Shown here: one piece after another, positions 16,118-24,245 of the stretch
Layout of the letters: every line of letters begins with the position of its first letter
Position numbering within the stretch: position 1 is the first letter of the stretch
Assembly (NCBI GenBank): GCA_964558465.1
Contig: CAZLEF010000014.1
Location: 1 to 64,000 of the forward strand
Length of the DNA: 64,000 bases
Source: JACJYC01 sp964558465
GTDB lineage: Bacteria > Bacteroidota > Bacteroidia > Chitinophagales > Saprospiraceae
Reading direction: 5' to 3'
Position numbers and translations under genes: made by a program
The notes under the pieces: model-generated
What the model was told of the DNA's origin: nothing
The model's input: only the letters and a program-made list of their open reading frames with translations
The model's database searches: none

Positions 16118-18216
16118 ACGCCACCGTAACTGAGTCGCTAATTCCTTTTGTCCCCCGGGACATTAGCTGGCTTTCCTTCAACTACCGTGTATTGCAGGAG
16201 GCAAAAGATCCGACGGTTCCTTTATTGGAAAGGTTGAAGTTTCTGGCTATTTACAGCAACAATCTGGATGAGTTTTTCAGGGTGCGCATGTCCAATCACC
16301 GGTACATCATGCGGGTAGGAAAAAAGACCAAACGCGAACTCGACCTGATTGCACCTAAAAAAACGGTGTTGGAGATCCAGCGCATTGTCAACAAACACCA
16401 GGAAGAGTTCAGCCAGATCTTTGAGCAATTGGTGACGGAGCTTTCCAAACACCATGTTTTTCTGTTGCGCCGTCTGCACCTCAACGACGAGCAGCTGGAA
16501 TTTGTGGAAAGCTATTTCAGAGACCATATGTTGCCGTTTGTGCAACCCGTATTATTGGTCAAGAACAAGGTTCGCCCGTTTCTCAACAATGCCGCCTTAT
16601 ACCTTTCCATCCAGATGCGCGCCAAGGATACCCCAAACGCGCCCGACGAATACGCGATCGTCAAAATCCCGTCCGACCATTTGCCGCGGTTCATCCACCT
16701 TCCGTCCGCTCCCGGCCGCCACGACCTGATCATCCTCGACGATATTGTCCGGCATTCGGTTTCCTGGATGTTTCCGGGGTATAAAATCATCGATACATTT
16801 TCGATCAAACTTTCGCGGGATGCGGAGTTGTACATCGACGATGAGTTTTCCGGGGACCTGATCCAGAAGATCAAGGACAGTTTGTCGAAACGCCAGGTAG
16901 GGCCCCCTTCCCGGTTTGTATACGACCGGCAAATGCCGCTGGAGTTGTTGCAATATATGATGGATGTGTTCGAACTTGAGCGCTACGATATCCTGAAAGA
17001 GGGCCGGTACCACAACAACTTTGATTTTTTCAGGTTTCCGGATTTCGGTATGCACCACCTCAAAAACATACCGCTTCCGCCGGTTCCTTACGAGCCGCTT
17101 GAACAGGCGCCCGACCTCTTCCGGGCCATCCGCCACAGCGATCATCTGATCCATGTGCCCTATCACAGTTACGATTCCGTGCTTCGTTTTTTTGAAATAG
17201 CAGCCCGCGATCCGAAGGTTACCCATATCAAGATCGTTCAATACCGGGTGGCCCGCAAATCGCGGATCATGCAATCCCTGATCGATGCGGTAAAAACAGG
17301 CAAACAGGTATCCGTTTTTATCGAGGTAAAAGCCCGGTTTGACGAAGAAGCCAACCTGGAATGGGGCGAACAACTGGAAAAAGCCGGCGTAATGGTCCAT
17401 TACAGTTTTCCGGGTGTTAAGGTACATGCCAAGCTTGCCCTGATCCGGCGCGTGGACCGCAGGAAAGAACAAATGTTCGCTTATCTTTCTACGGGCAACT
17501 TCCACGAAGATACAGCCAAAGTTTATGCAGATTTCGGGCTCTTTACCTCCGACCAGCGACTGGTCAGCGAGGTGACCAGGGTCTTCTCCTACCTTGAAAC
17601 GGAACAGGAGCCCAGCCATCCTTTCAGCCATTTATTAGTCGGACAGTTCAATCTGCGGTCCGGACTTGAGGAACTGATCGATTTCGAAATCAGGGAGGCC
17701 CTGGCCGGCCGCAAAGCTAAAATGACCTTGAAGCTGAACAGCATCCAGGACGAGGCGATGATCGCAAAACTCTACCAGGCCAGCAAAGCCGGTGTGGAGA
17801 TCAACCTGATCATCCGGGGTATTTGCTGCCTCGCTCCGGGCATCAAGGGGCTGAGTGAAAATATTCGCGCCATCAGCATTGTCGATCGATTCCTGGAACA
17901 CTCCAGGGTGTTTGTTTTCCACCACCAGGGTGAGGAACTGGTTTATCTTTCTTCTGCCGACTGGATGGTCAGAAACCTGACCTATAGGATAGAAACCGCT
18001 TTTCCGGTCTATCATCCGGAGCTCAAACGCGACATCCTGGAGTGCATCAACCTCCAACTCATGGATAATGTCAAAGCCCGCATCCTTGATAAATCGATGA
18101 GTAACAAGTATTACCACAACGGTTCGGAGATGGCCGTCCGCTCACAGATTGAAACGTATTATCTGGTGAAAAGGAAAGCGGAATCCTATAAACTGTCGAA
18201 AAAATCAGGCGCCTGA
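16114..18216 (+). CDS. ppk1: polyphosphate kinase 1
   Basis: A 700-residue enzyme that builds polyphosphate from ATP and can run in reverse. The N-terminal domain starts with R-D-I-S-W-L-S-F-N and F-L-A-I-Y-S-N-N-L-D-E-F-F, the head domain is followed by two phospholipase-D-like catalytic lobes, with V-K-V-H-A-K-L (autophosphorylated His near residue 441) and S-T-G-N-F-H-E-D-T in the first and I-I-R-G-I-C-C-L in the second. Length fits the family. The gene overlaps the DUF72 stop codon by four bases, indicating translational coupling. Polyphosphate is a phosphate and energy store used in stress and starvation. Confidence 0.96.
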   Translation: MNATVTESLIPFVPRDISWLSFNYRVLQEAKDPTVPLLERLKFLAIYSNNLDEFFRVRMSNHRYIMRVGKKTKRELDLIAPKKTVLEIQRIVNKHQEEFSQIFEQLVTELSKHHVFLLRRLHLNDEQLEFVESYFRDHMLPFVQPVLLVKNKVRPFLNNAALYLSIQMRAKDTPNAPDEYAIVKIPSDHLPRFIHLPSAPGRHDLIILDDIVRHSVSWMFPGYKIIDTFSIKLSRDAELYIDDEFSGDLIQKIKDSLSKRQVGPPSRFVYDRQMPLELLQYMMDVFELERYDILKEGRYHNNFDFFRFPDFGMHHLKNIPLPPVPYEPLEQAPDLFRAIRHSDHLIHVPYHSYDSVLRFFEIAARDPKVTHIKIVQYRVARKSRIMQSLIDAVKTGKQVSVFIEVKARFDEEANLEWGEQLEKAGVMVHYSFPGVKVHAKLALIRRVDRRKEQMFAYLSTGNFHEDTAKVYADFGLFTSDQRLVSEVTRVFSYLETEQEPSHPFSHLLVGQFNLRSGLEELIDFEIREALAGRKAKMTLKLNSIQDEAMIAKLYQASKAGVEINLIIRGICCLAPGIKGLSENIRAISIVDRFLEHSRVFVFHHQGEELVYLSSADWMVRNLTYRIETAFPVYHPELKRDILECINLQLMDNVKARILDKSMSNKYYHNGSEMAVRSQIETYYLVKRKAESYKLSKKSGA

Positions 18217-18284
18217 TCCAAGAAATTCGCCTTCAGGGGCTGGGCAGGATTAGTTTTACAGCCAATTCACCAAGATCTAACAAT

Positions 18285-19838
18285 ATGAACTGGTTCAGAA
18301 ATCCTGTTTTACCCTTTGCTATTGCCGGCGCATTCTTTCTGTCCGCCTGCCAAAATACCAAATTACCAGAGGATGCTTTAATGCTGGTTCCGGAGAGTGT
18401 GTCTTCCGTTACCGCCATTAACATCCCGCAATTGATGGAAAAAGCCGATTTTGAGGCCGTTCGCCAAATGGGTTTTTACCGGGAAATCGTTGAGGATATT
18501 GCCAAAAACAACCCCGCGTTCGCCAAGGTGCTGGACGACCCGGCCTCCGCAGGCGTAGACCTGACTCAAAAGGCTTATATGGCCCTGAGCATCAAAAAAG
18601 AAGGCGTCGACCAGGAAACAGCCGTCTTTTTGTTCTCCATTGCCGACAAGGCCAGGTTCGAACAGACCCTCGATAACCTCGAACTCCGGGTGGCGCCCAC
18701 CGGCAGCGGAAAAGGTTTTTTTGAACATGAACAAACGGCCCTGGTCTGGAATGACCATACCGGTATTTTCGCAGCAGGCGGCGACGCTAAAAATGTGGCG
18801 GAAAGCTGGCTGGAAACCCCTGCAAAAAACGGGATTGCACAAAACAAAAGCCTCCGGAAAACACTGAGCAAGGACTATGACATCGCCAATTGGATTACAT
18901 CCGATATGTTGAGTAAGATCTACCCTGACCTGACCGAAGGATTGAAGAAATATACCCCTGAAGATTTTGAAGGCAATTATGTCAGTTCATTCCTGTATTT
19001 TGAAGACGACCGGATCAGGGGTGAAGCAGTTGTCGACCTGAAAAAGAACCTGGCCAACGACCTCAATATCTTTTTCCGCGACAAGGTGAAAACCGACTTC
19101 AGCGGGCTTGTACCGGCAGAAAACCAGGTTTTCATGCTGACCGCCGCCTTCGACCTGCACGGGATCAATCAGGTCTTGCTGGAGCGTTACGTACAGGGCG
19201 CCGCCCAACAACCCTTGCAAGCGTTCGGGCTCAAAATCGAGGACATTGCGGATTCCTTCAGCGGGGATATGGCTTTTACCCTGTACCGGAAGGACGATAC
19301 GCTGGCCACTCTCCGGCCGCTGGTGCTGGCTTCTGTAAAGGATCAGAAAAAATTCGACCAGTTGCTGGCCAAAACCACCAAAAAGGGCGCCTGGATAAAA
19401 ACCGGCGAAAACCGCTACACCCTGGAACAGCCTGAGCAAAAGAACGAAGCGGATTCGGTCATCGCAGTTCGCCAGACGAAGGGACAGCTTTTAATCAAGG
19501 GGAACATCTGCTATTTCGCTGAAGACGGCGCCCTGTTGGATGCCATACAGGCCGGCGGATTCCAGTCGCAAGGACCGGTTACGGACAAGATAAAAAACCT
19601 GCAGGCAGAAAATATCGTCTCCGCCTTTTTATTGCCAGGACAATACCTGTTTGATAACGATGGGGAGATCCCCTTTACCGGCATGCAGTTTACTGCCAAA
19701 CGGAGCCTGTTGGAAGGCATAGCCGATTTGCCCGCGGGTGAAGGCAACAGCTTGTTCCAGCTTTTTCAGCACCTGGAAAAAACGTACCAGAAGGAGAAGA
19801 CGAGCCGGCCACCACAGGTGGAGACCCCGGAGATGTAG
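18285..19838 (+). CDS. DUF4836 family lipoprotein
   Basis: A 517-residue predicted lipoprotein. The signal peptide ends in the lipobox F-L-S-A-C with Cys22, so the mature protein is lipid-anchored in the envelope. The body begins with a segment on bounds of energy-like repeats (P-E-S-V-S-S-V-T-A-I-N) typical of DUF4836, a family almost confined to Bacteroidota and without known function. The length matches. It lies alone after ppk1 on the same strand at a distance of 68 bases, so co-transcription with DUF72-ppk1 is possible but not certain. Confidence 0.8.
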   Translation: MNWFRNPVLPFAIAGAFFLSACQNTKLPEDALMLVPESVSSVTAINIPQLMEKADFEAVRQMGFYREIVEDIAKNNPAFAKVLDDPASAGVDLTQKAYMALSIKKEGVDQETAVFLFSIADKARFEQTLDNLELRVAPTGSGKGFFEHEQTALVWNDHTGIFAAGGDAKNVAESWLETPAKNGIAQNKSLRKTLSKDYDIANWITSDMLSKIYPDLTEGLKKYTPEDFEGNYVSSFLYFEDDRIRGEAVVDLKKNLANDLNIFFRDKVKTDFSGLVPAENQVFMLTAAFDLHGINQVLLERYVQGAAQQPLQAFGLKIEDIADSFSGDMAFTLYRKDDTLATLRPLVLASVKDQKKFDQLLAKTTKKGAWIKTGENRYTLEQPEQKNEADSVIAVRQTKGQLLIKGNICYFAEDGALLDAIQAGGFQSQGPVTDKIKNLQAENIVSAFLLPGQYLFDNDGEIPFTGMQFTAKRSLLEGIADLPAGEGNSLFQLFQHLEKTYQKEKTSRPPQVETPEM

Positions 19839-19847
19839 ATAAAATAG

Positions 19848-19915
19848 TCTACAGTCCACAGTTGGCAGTCTGCAGTCTGCATGACTGCCCACTGCCAACT
19901 GCCAACTGTGGACTG
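19848..19915. repeat. ACAGTCCACAGTTGGCAGT hairpin array
   Basis: The left arm from 19850 contains ACAGTCCACAGTTGGCAGT and two CAGTCTG words; the right arm to 19915 contains ACTGCCAACTGCCAACTGTG. The arms are complementary around GCATG, so the region would fold as a long hairpin downstream of the DUF4836 gene and may act as a terminator. A related word is found at 37180-37225. Confidence 0.88.
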
Positions 19916-19949
19916 AAGACCGGCATTTAAAATTTTTTGCCCGTTAAAG

Positions 19950-19981
19950 TTGCATAAGTGCTGAAAATGGATTTATCTTTG
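19950..19981 (+). promoter_or_regulatory. Bacteroidota-type promoter of the tRNA-Gly locus
   Basis: TTG at 19950-19952, a 21-base spacer, and TATCTTTG at 19974-19981 match the consensus. The first transcribed bases are followed almost at once by a terminator-like hairpin (19997-20021). Confidence 0.75.
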
Positions 19982-19996
19982 CAACGCCAAAAAAGG

Positions 19997-20021
19997 AAGC
20001 AGTTAAAGGACTGCTTTTTTT
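19997..20021 (+). terminator. leader hairpin with T-run (possible attenuator)
   Basis: The 7-bp stem AAGCAGT/ACTGCTT with loop TAAAGG runs into seven T residues. It starts about 10 bases after the predicted transcription start and lies upstream of the tRNA copies, so it would end a very short transcript unless read through. Confidence 0.6.
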
Positions 20022-20029
20022 GACTCAAT

Positions 20030-20082
20030 GCGGATGGAGAGCGCCACGCCCAGGCGTGGCCAAGGTTGAGGTCGCGGTTCCG
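20030..20082 (+). pseudogene. decayed tRNA-Gly copy 1 with inserted palindrome
   Basis: GCGGATG and GAGCG of the tRNA-Gly 5' half are joined with the D-arm missing; then the palindrome CCACGCCCAGGCGTGG (20044-20059) replaces the 5' side of the anticodon arm, and the sequence resumes with CCAAGGTTGAGGTCGCGGTT before diverging. It cannot fold as a tRNA. Confidence 0.8.
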
Positions 20083-20105
20083 TTTTTTGGCAGATATGAT
20101 TAATT

Positions 20106-20170
20106 GCGGATGTAGCTCAGCTGGTAGAGCGCCACGCCTGGGCGTGGCCAAGGTTGAGGTCGCGGTTCCG
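20106..20170 (+). pseudogene. decayed tRNA-Gly copy 2 with inserted palindrome
   Basis: The first 26 bases are identical to the intact tRNA-Gly (20192 onward). CCACGCCTGGGCGTGG (20132-20147) then replaces eight bases of the anticodon arm; the match resumes at CCAAGGTTGAGGTCGCGG and is lost in the T-arm. The palindrome centre is TG, the reverse complement of the CA centre in copy 1. Confidence 0.85.
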
Positions 20171-20191
20171 CTTTTTTAGCAGATATTATTT

Positions 20192-20264
20192 GCGGATGTA
20201 GCTCAGCTGGTAGAGCGCAACCTTGCCAAGGTTGAGGTCGCGGGTTCGAATCTCGTCATCCGCT
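20192..20264 (+). tRNA. tRNA-Gly(GCC)
   Basis: A 73-base tRNA with complete cloverleaf: acceptor GCGGATG/CATCCGC, anticodon stem CAACC/GGTTG with loop TTGCCAA giving anticodon GCC, T-loop GGTTCGAAT, and discriminator T. The 3' CCA is not encoded. It is probably read from the promoter at 19950 or from a weaker one nearby. Confidence 0.95.
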
Positions 20265-20270
20265 CAGGAA

Positions 20271-20298
20271 AAGCCTTCAATACGTGAGGGCTTTTTTT
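20271..20298 (+). terminator. intrinsic terminator after tRNA-Gly
   Basis: A 9-bp stem (AAGCCTTCA with TGAGGGCTT, one wobble) and loop ATACG run into seven T residues, seven bases after the tRNA. Confidence 0.85.
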
Positions 20299-20308
20299 AT
20301 TTTAGTCC

Positions 20309-20338
20309 TTGTCAAATCATTGATTATTTGTATTTTGG
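20309..20338 (+). promoter_or_regulatory. probable promoter of tRNA-Leu(TAA)
   Basis: TTG at 20309-20311, a 19-base spacer and TATTTTGG (20331-20338) fit the Bacteroidota consensus with one deviation in the -7 element. The tRNA begins 26 bases downstream. Confidence 0.55.
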
Positions 20339-20364
20339 CAGGGTGAAGTGTTTTTTAGTCTACT

Positions 20365-20449
20365 GCCCGGATGGTGGAATCGGTAGACACGCAGGACTTA
20401 AAATCCTGTGGCCATTGCGGCCGTGCGGGTTCGATTCCCGCTCCGGGTA
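20365..20449 (+). tRNA. tRNA-Leu(TAA)
   Basis: An 85-base class II tRNA with acceptor GCCCGGA/TCCGGGT, anticodon stem CAGGA/TCCTG with loop CTTAAAA (anticodon TAA), a long variable arm GTGGCCATTGCGGCC, and T-arm GCGGGTTCGATTCCCGC. CCA is not encoded. Confidence 0.96.
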
Positions 20450-20452
20450 CTG

Positions 20453-20490
20453 AAAAAAGTCGTGTGGGCAATGTTTCACACGACTTTTTT
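20453..20490 (+). terminator. intrinsic terminator after tRNA-Leu(TAA)
   Basis: A 14-bp stem (AAAAAAGTCGTGTG with CACACGACTTTTTT) around a 10-base loop, with the T-run built into the stem. It is symmetric and may work in both directions. Confidence 0.9.
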
Positions 20491-20522
20491 GTTTCGAAAC
20501 TTTGATCCACGAAAACCGCGCC

Positions 20523-20957
20523 ATGAAATATCTTCCGTTGGCTGCGTTGGCGGCCATCCTGACGACCATATCCAAAAATCTTCCGGCCGTTCAGGAAAAT
20601 ACCGGGCTGCAGCTCCAGGTATCCAATATCCGTTCGGCAAAAGGCCAGATGATGGTGGCCGTTTATGATTCAAAAGCCACTTTTTTGGGTGATCAGGTCG
20701 TAAAAGGCATTATTACACCCGTAACCCGGGCCGGGCAAATGACGATCCGGATCGGGGACCTCCCCTTTGGAACCTATGCCATCAGCATTTTTCACGATGT
20801 GAACGGGAACGGCAAGCTGGATACCAATTTTCTGGGCATACCCAAGGAACCTTATGGGTTTTCCAACAATGCCAAAGGACATTTTGGCCCGCCCCATTAT
20901 GATAAGGCCAGATTTGAGTACCGGGTTCAGGGGCAGACGACCGCCGTCAAATTGTAA
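20523..20957 (+). CDS. secreted DUF2141 protein
   Basis: A 144-residue protein with an N-terminal hydrophobic export signal from ATG 20523 (an upstream in-frame ATG at 20502 is less likely because it would delay the signal). The core L-P-F-G-T-Y-A-I-S-I-F-H-D-V-N-G-N-G-K-L-D and the downstream G-I-P-K-E-P-Y-G-F-S-N-N-A motif are characteristic of DUF2141, a small beta-sandwich family common in Bacteroidota and of unknown role. Its 3' end overlaps the end of the hydrogenase protease gene on the other strand by 11 bases, so the two genes converge tail to tail. Confidence 0.88.
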   Translation: MKYLPLAALAAILTTISKNLPAVQENTGLQLQVSNIRSAKGQMMVAVYDSKATFLGDQVVKGIITPVTRAGQMTIRIGDLPFGTYAISIFHDVNGNGKLDTNFLGIPKEPYGFSNNAKGHFGPPHYDKARFEYRVQGQTTAVKL

Positions 20958-21471
20958 AACAAGCCGACAAAGTTTTGTCCAGGTTGCGCCGGGCTGCCGG
21001 GGATAGTCCTGCTTTGATGCCCCAGTTTTGGCCAGCAATGGTCAAAAGGCAGGCTCTGGGTTTTTTATTATACAATTGGCTGCACAAGACCAGGACGGCT
21101 TCCGGTTTGAGCAAATGCGTCGTAAACTCCGGTTCGGAAACATTCCGGCATTTTTTCCAGTTAAACCCTTCCGCCGGTTGATCTTTGCAGGCGTCGACAA
21201 AAACGACGGTTTCAAACTTCGAGATCAATTCGGCGTCTTCCACCTGCAACTGATACCGGTATTCGATTTGCCCCCTGAAATTCCCGGCTTTCTCTACCCG
21301 GTCGAGGAATGCCCAGCCCAGGCCGTCGTCGCCGCGGCAATTGTTGCCGATCCCGAGCAGCAGGGTTGCCGGGGTATTGGGAATGAAGCCGGCTGCATTC
21401 AGACGCGGAACGTGTTCCTGAGCGATCCGGGTTTTCGCCGGGTCAGTCGCCGGTCGTTTTGATCTTTTCAT
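20947..21471 (-). CDS. hoxW: hydrogenase maturation protease (HoxW/HycI type)
   Basis: A 174-residue endopeptidase that cleaves the C-terminal tail of the [NiFe] hydrogenase large subunit after nickel insertion. L-L-L-G-I-G-N-N-C-R-G-D-D-G-L-G near the start and V-F-V-D-A-C in the middle carry the Ni-sensing acidic residues of the family. The ATG at 21471 is preferred: it overlaps hoxH by 29 bases, whereas the longer frame back to 21531 would add non-conserved residues. Position directly after hoxH, whose product retains a 28-residue tail behind the last nickel-ligand motif, fits a dedicated processing role. The family assignment rests on the G-I-G-N-x-x-R-G-D-D-G motif and on context. Confidence 0.85.
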   Translation of the reverse strand: MKRSKRPATDPAKTRIAQEHVPRLNAAGFIPNTPATLLLGIGNNCRGDDGLGWAFLDRVEKAGNFRGQIEYRYQLQVEDAELISKFETVVFVDACKDQPAEGFNWKKCRNVSEPEFTTHLLKPEAVLVLCSQLYNKKPRACLLTIAGQNWGIKAGLSPAARRNLDKTLSACFTI

Positions 21472-22897
21472 CGATGAGGTTGCCTTTGTGGTCCAACAAT
21501 GAGATGTGCAACGGCATTTGCCCCATGGCATGGGTGGCGCAACTCAGGCAGGGGTCGAAAGCCCGGATGGCGACTTCCACCTGATTCAGCATGGGTTCGG
21601 TGATTTCCGGCCGGCCGGACAGGTTATTTTGGGCCACCCACCTTACCGCCCTGTTCATGGCTTCGTTGTTGTGGGTGGTTGAGACGATGAGGTTGCATTT
21701 GGTGATCATGCCCTGTTCGTCTACGCGGTAGTGGTGGATGAGTGTCCCCCGCGGGGCCTCGATGATGCCGATCCCTTCCGGCCTGCGGGCGCCTTCCCGG
21801 TGAAGGTCGTACCCCAGAATTGCATCATCCGTGAGCAATTCTTTCATCATTTCCGCACAGTGCAGGATTTCGATCAGCCGCGCCCAGTGGGAATGCATTG
21901 TGGCATTGTTGGGCGCTCCATTTGTATAATTGCGGAATATTTGCCGTTCTTTTTCGGCCAGGGGCGTGCTGATCCTGTCGCAAACATTGAGCCTGGCGAG
22001 TGGCCCTACCCGGTTCCAGCCGTTTTCCCTGCCGAGGCGCCTGAGGTACGGAAATTTCATGTAAGACCACTTTTCCACGCCTTCGGAAAAATACGACAAA
22101 TAATCATCCGCAGGTACGTCGTCCAGGATGACTTTGCCCTGGGCATCCACCGCCCTGAGCAGGCCGTCGTAAAGTTCGAGTGCGCCGCCGGAAGAAACCA
22201 GGCCCAGGTGCCCTGACGGGAAAGCGGCGAAGGTGTCCAGCCATTGTGCGTTTTGTTGGTGGTACTCTTTGATGAATCCGACCATTTCGAGCGACCATTC
22301 GATCATGGTGTCAATGGAAGGCGTATCGTTTTCAGTGAGGAAATAATCCCGTTCCTCCGGAAAAAAAGTCTTGTGCACACCGCCCGGCACTGCGGCAATA
22401 CCGTGTATCTTTTTCCCGGCTACGGCTTTGATCACTTCCTGTCCGAATTTTCGCATCAGGATGCCTTTGCGCGCCAGTTCTTTATTTTCAATGGCGACCT
22501 GCACCACATTTCTTCGCTCTTTCGGAGCCGTTTTCCCGAATAACAAATCAGGGGAAGCGAGGTAAAAAAAGTGGAGGGCATGCGACTGGAACACCTGGCC
22601 GTAATGCAGGAGGCGCCGCAATTTGGTTGCGGTGGGCGACAAGTCTTCGGGGTTAAGGCCGATAATCTGGTCAATGGCCTTGGCGGCAGCCAGGTGGTGG
22701 CTTACCGGGCAAATGCCGCACAATCTTTGCACCAGCAGGGGCGCCTCCCAATAGGGATGACCCTGAATGAAGCGTTCGAATCCCCGAAATTCAACAATAT
22801 GGAAAAAAGCGTCCTTCACAGTTCCTGCCTCATCGAGGTGGATGGTTACTTTTCCGTGGCCTTCCACACGCGTTACCGGATCGATTGTAATTTTCAT
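21443..22897 (-). CDS. hoxH: NAD-linked [NiFe] hydrogenase large subunit (HoxH type)
   Basis: A 484-residue catalytic subunit. The N-terminal nickel-ligand motif R-L-C-G-I-C-P-V-S-H-H has Cys60 and Cys63, and the C-terminal motif D-P-C-L-S-C-A-T-H has Cys450 and Cys453; together these four cysteines bind Ni and Fe. The 28 residues after His456 form the peptide removed during maturation. The N-terminus I-D-P-V-T-R-V-E-G-H-G-K is typical. The motif style and the HoxF/HoxU/HoxY partners indicate a group 3d bidirectional NAD-dependent enzyme. No hyp genes for Ni-Fe cofactor assembly lie in this window. Confidence 0.93.
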   Translation of the reverse strand: MKITIDPVTRVEGHGKVTIHLDEAGTVKDAFFHIVEFRGFERFIQGHPYWEAPLLVQRLCGICPVSHHLAAAKAIDQIIGLNPEDLSPTATKLRRLLHYGQVFQSHALHFFYLASPDLLFGKTAPKERRNVVQVAIENKELARKGILMRKFGQEVIKAVAGKKIHGIAAVPGGVHKTFFPEERDYFLTENDTPSIDTMIEWSLEMVGFIKEYHQQNAQWLDTFAAFPSGHLGLVSSGGALELYDGLLRAVDAQGKVILDDVPADDYLSYFSEGVEKWSYMKFPYLRRLGRENGWNRVGPLARLNVCDRISTPLAEKERQIFRNYTNGAPNNATMHSHWARLIEILHCAEMMKELLTDDAILGYDLHREGARRPEGIGIIEAPRGTLIHHYRVDEQGMITKCNLIVSTTHNNEAMNRAVRWVAQNNLSGRPEITEPMLNQVEVAIRAFDPCLSCATHAMGQMPLHISLLDHKGNLIDEKIKTTGD

Positions 22898-22912
22898 ATT
22901 GCGACGGTAATT

Positions 22913-24190
22913 TTAATCGTATTTAAATTCGGAATACAGAACGGAGAAATGCTCGTTCCAAAGAAGGTTTTTCACCGCTTTCCAGATATGGGTGGCGGAG
23001 GGCGGGCAGCCCGGTATGAAATAATCGATTTTCACAATATCGCTGCAGGCGTAAACCTTGTCGAGAATTTTTGGCAAGTCTTCGTGGTAAGGCACAGTGA
23101 ATTCGCCGTCTTCCGAAGTCATGGAAGTGAGGTATGCTTCTTCCAGGCATTCTTCCAGGGGTACCATATTGCGCATGGCCGGCAATCCGCCCCAGATAGC
23201 GCATTCACCAACCGCCACGAGCAAGTTGCATTTTTTGCGGAATTCGCGGAGCACTTCAATATTTTCGGAACTGCAGCAACCGCCTTCAATCAGCCCGACG
23301 TCGCAGGTTTTTGTGAATGTTTTGATATCGTTGAGCGGCGATTTATTGAAATCGACGAGTTCCATCAGGTCCAGAAAACCCAGGTCAATGTCCAGCATGG
23401 ACATATGGCAGCCAAAACATCCAGCCAGAGAAATGGTGGCAATGGTCTTTTTTTCCAGGTTTTCAGTTCCGGCGGGTTGCCCGGCCGCCGGTTGGGCAGG
23501 GGGTAGGGGGTTGGAGGATACGAGGTCGAATCTGCGCTCACCGAACGGCTGGGTCATACTCTTCCCTTTAACCAGGATGGCGCCGGTGGGGCAAAGTTTC
23601 ATCGCGTCGAGGGCCTGGTCTTCCGACAGTCCGGCTTCTGCGTCATAATCTATGCCCACAACGGTTTCATTGCCGCGGTTGCAGAAAGAGAAAACCCGTC
23701 GTCCATCATCCGTGAGTACTTCTTCCACACAGCGCCTGCACTTGATGCACCGGTTGTGCTCGATGATCATCCGTTTGGGGTTAAAGTCGATCAGCCGGTC
23801 TTTGAACAGGTGGGGAAACCTCAATTTGGAGATGCCCAATTCGTATCCCATATGCTGCAAATCGCAGTCGCCGCTTTTTTCGCAGGCCGGGCAAAAATGA
23901 TTTCCTTCGGCAAACATCATCTCTACCAGGGCTTTCCGGGTATCTTCCAGATCAGGGGTGTTTACCTGTACGTCCAATCCATCCCTGACTTTTTCCATAC
24001 AGGCGGGCCCATGGCGGCCGTCGATCCGGCAGGTACATACCCGGCAGGCGCCTAGCGGCGGGTCGATATGCGGGTAATAGCAGAGGGCAGGGATAAAAAT
24101 GCCGTTCTCCCTGGCCACCGTGACGAGGTTTTGGCCTTCCCGGGCCTGGATTTCTCTTCCGTCTATTTTCAGTTTGATGAGATTGGACAT
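22913..24190 (-). CDS. fused hydrogenase diaphorase subunit HoxU and small subunit HoxY
   Basis: A 425-residue polypeptide joining two normally separate proteins. Residues 1-222 are HoxU-like: a [2Fe-2S] ferredoxin with Cys37, Cys49, Cys52, Cys64; a His-Cys3 cluster with His98, Cys100, Cys103, Cys109; and a [4Fe-4S] site with Cys148, Cys151, Cys154 and Cys200. A Pro/Ala/Gln-rich linker (223-247) leads to residues 248-425, HoxY-like, with G-C-F-G-C (Cys258, Cys261), G-E-C (Cys330) and P-G-C-P-P (Cys395) for the proximal [4Fe-4S] cluster. Neither half is truncated, so this is a true fusion: it would carry electrons between the FMN module and the Ni-Fe site. It lies 55 bases after hoxF and 15 bases before hoxH. 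In the HoxFUYH enzymes I know these are two genes. Confidence 0.92.
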   Translation of the reverse strand: MSNLIKLKIDGREIQAREGQNLVTVARENGIFIPALCYYPHIDPPLGACRVCTCRIDGRHGPACMEKVRDGLDVQVNTPDLEDTRKALVEMMFAEGNHFCPACEKSGDCDLQHMGYELGISKLRFPHLFKDRLIDFNPKRMIIEHNRCIKCRRCVEEVLTDDGRRVFSFCNRGNETVVGIDYDAEAGLSEDQALDAMKLCPTGAILVKGKSMTQPFGERRFDLVSSNPLPPAQPAAGQPAGTENLEKKTIATISLAGCFGCHMSMLDIDLGFLDLMELVDFNKSPLNDIKTFTKTCDVGLIEGGCCSSENIEVLREFRKKCNLLVAVGECAIWGGLPAMRNMVPLEECLEEAYLTSMTSEDGEFTVPYHEDLPKILDKVYACSDIVKIDYFIPGCPPSATHIWKAVKNLLWNEHFSVLYSEFKYD

Positions 24191-24245
24191 GGTTGCTGAT
24201 CGTTATGAGTGACCCAAGGGGAAACCACAAAGGTTACCCGTACGG

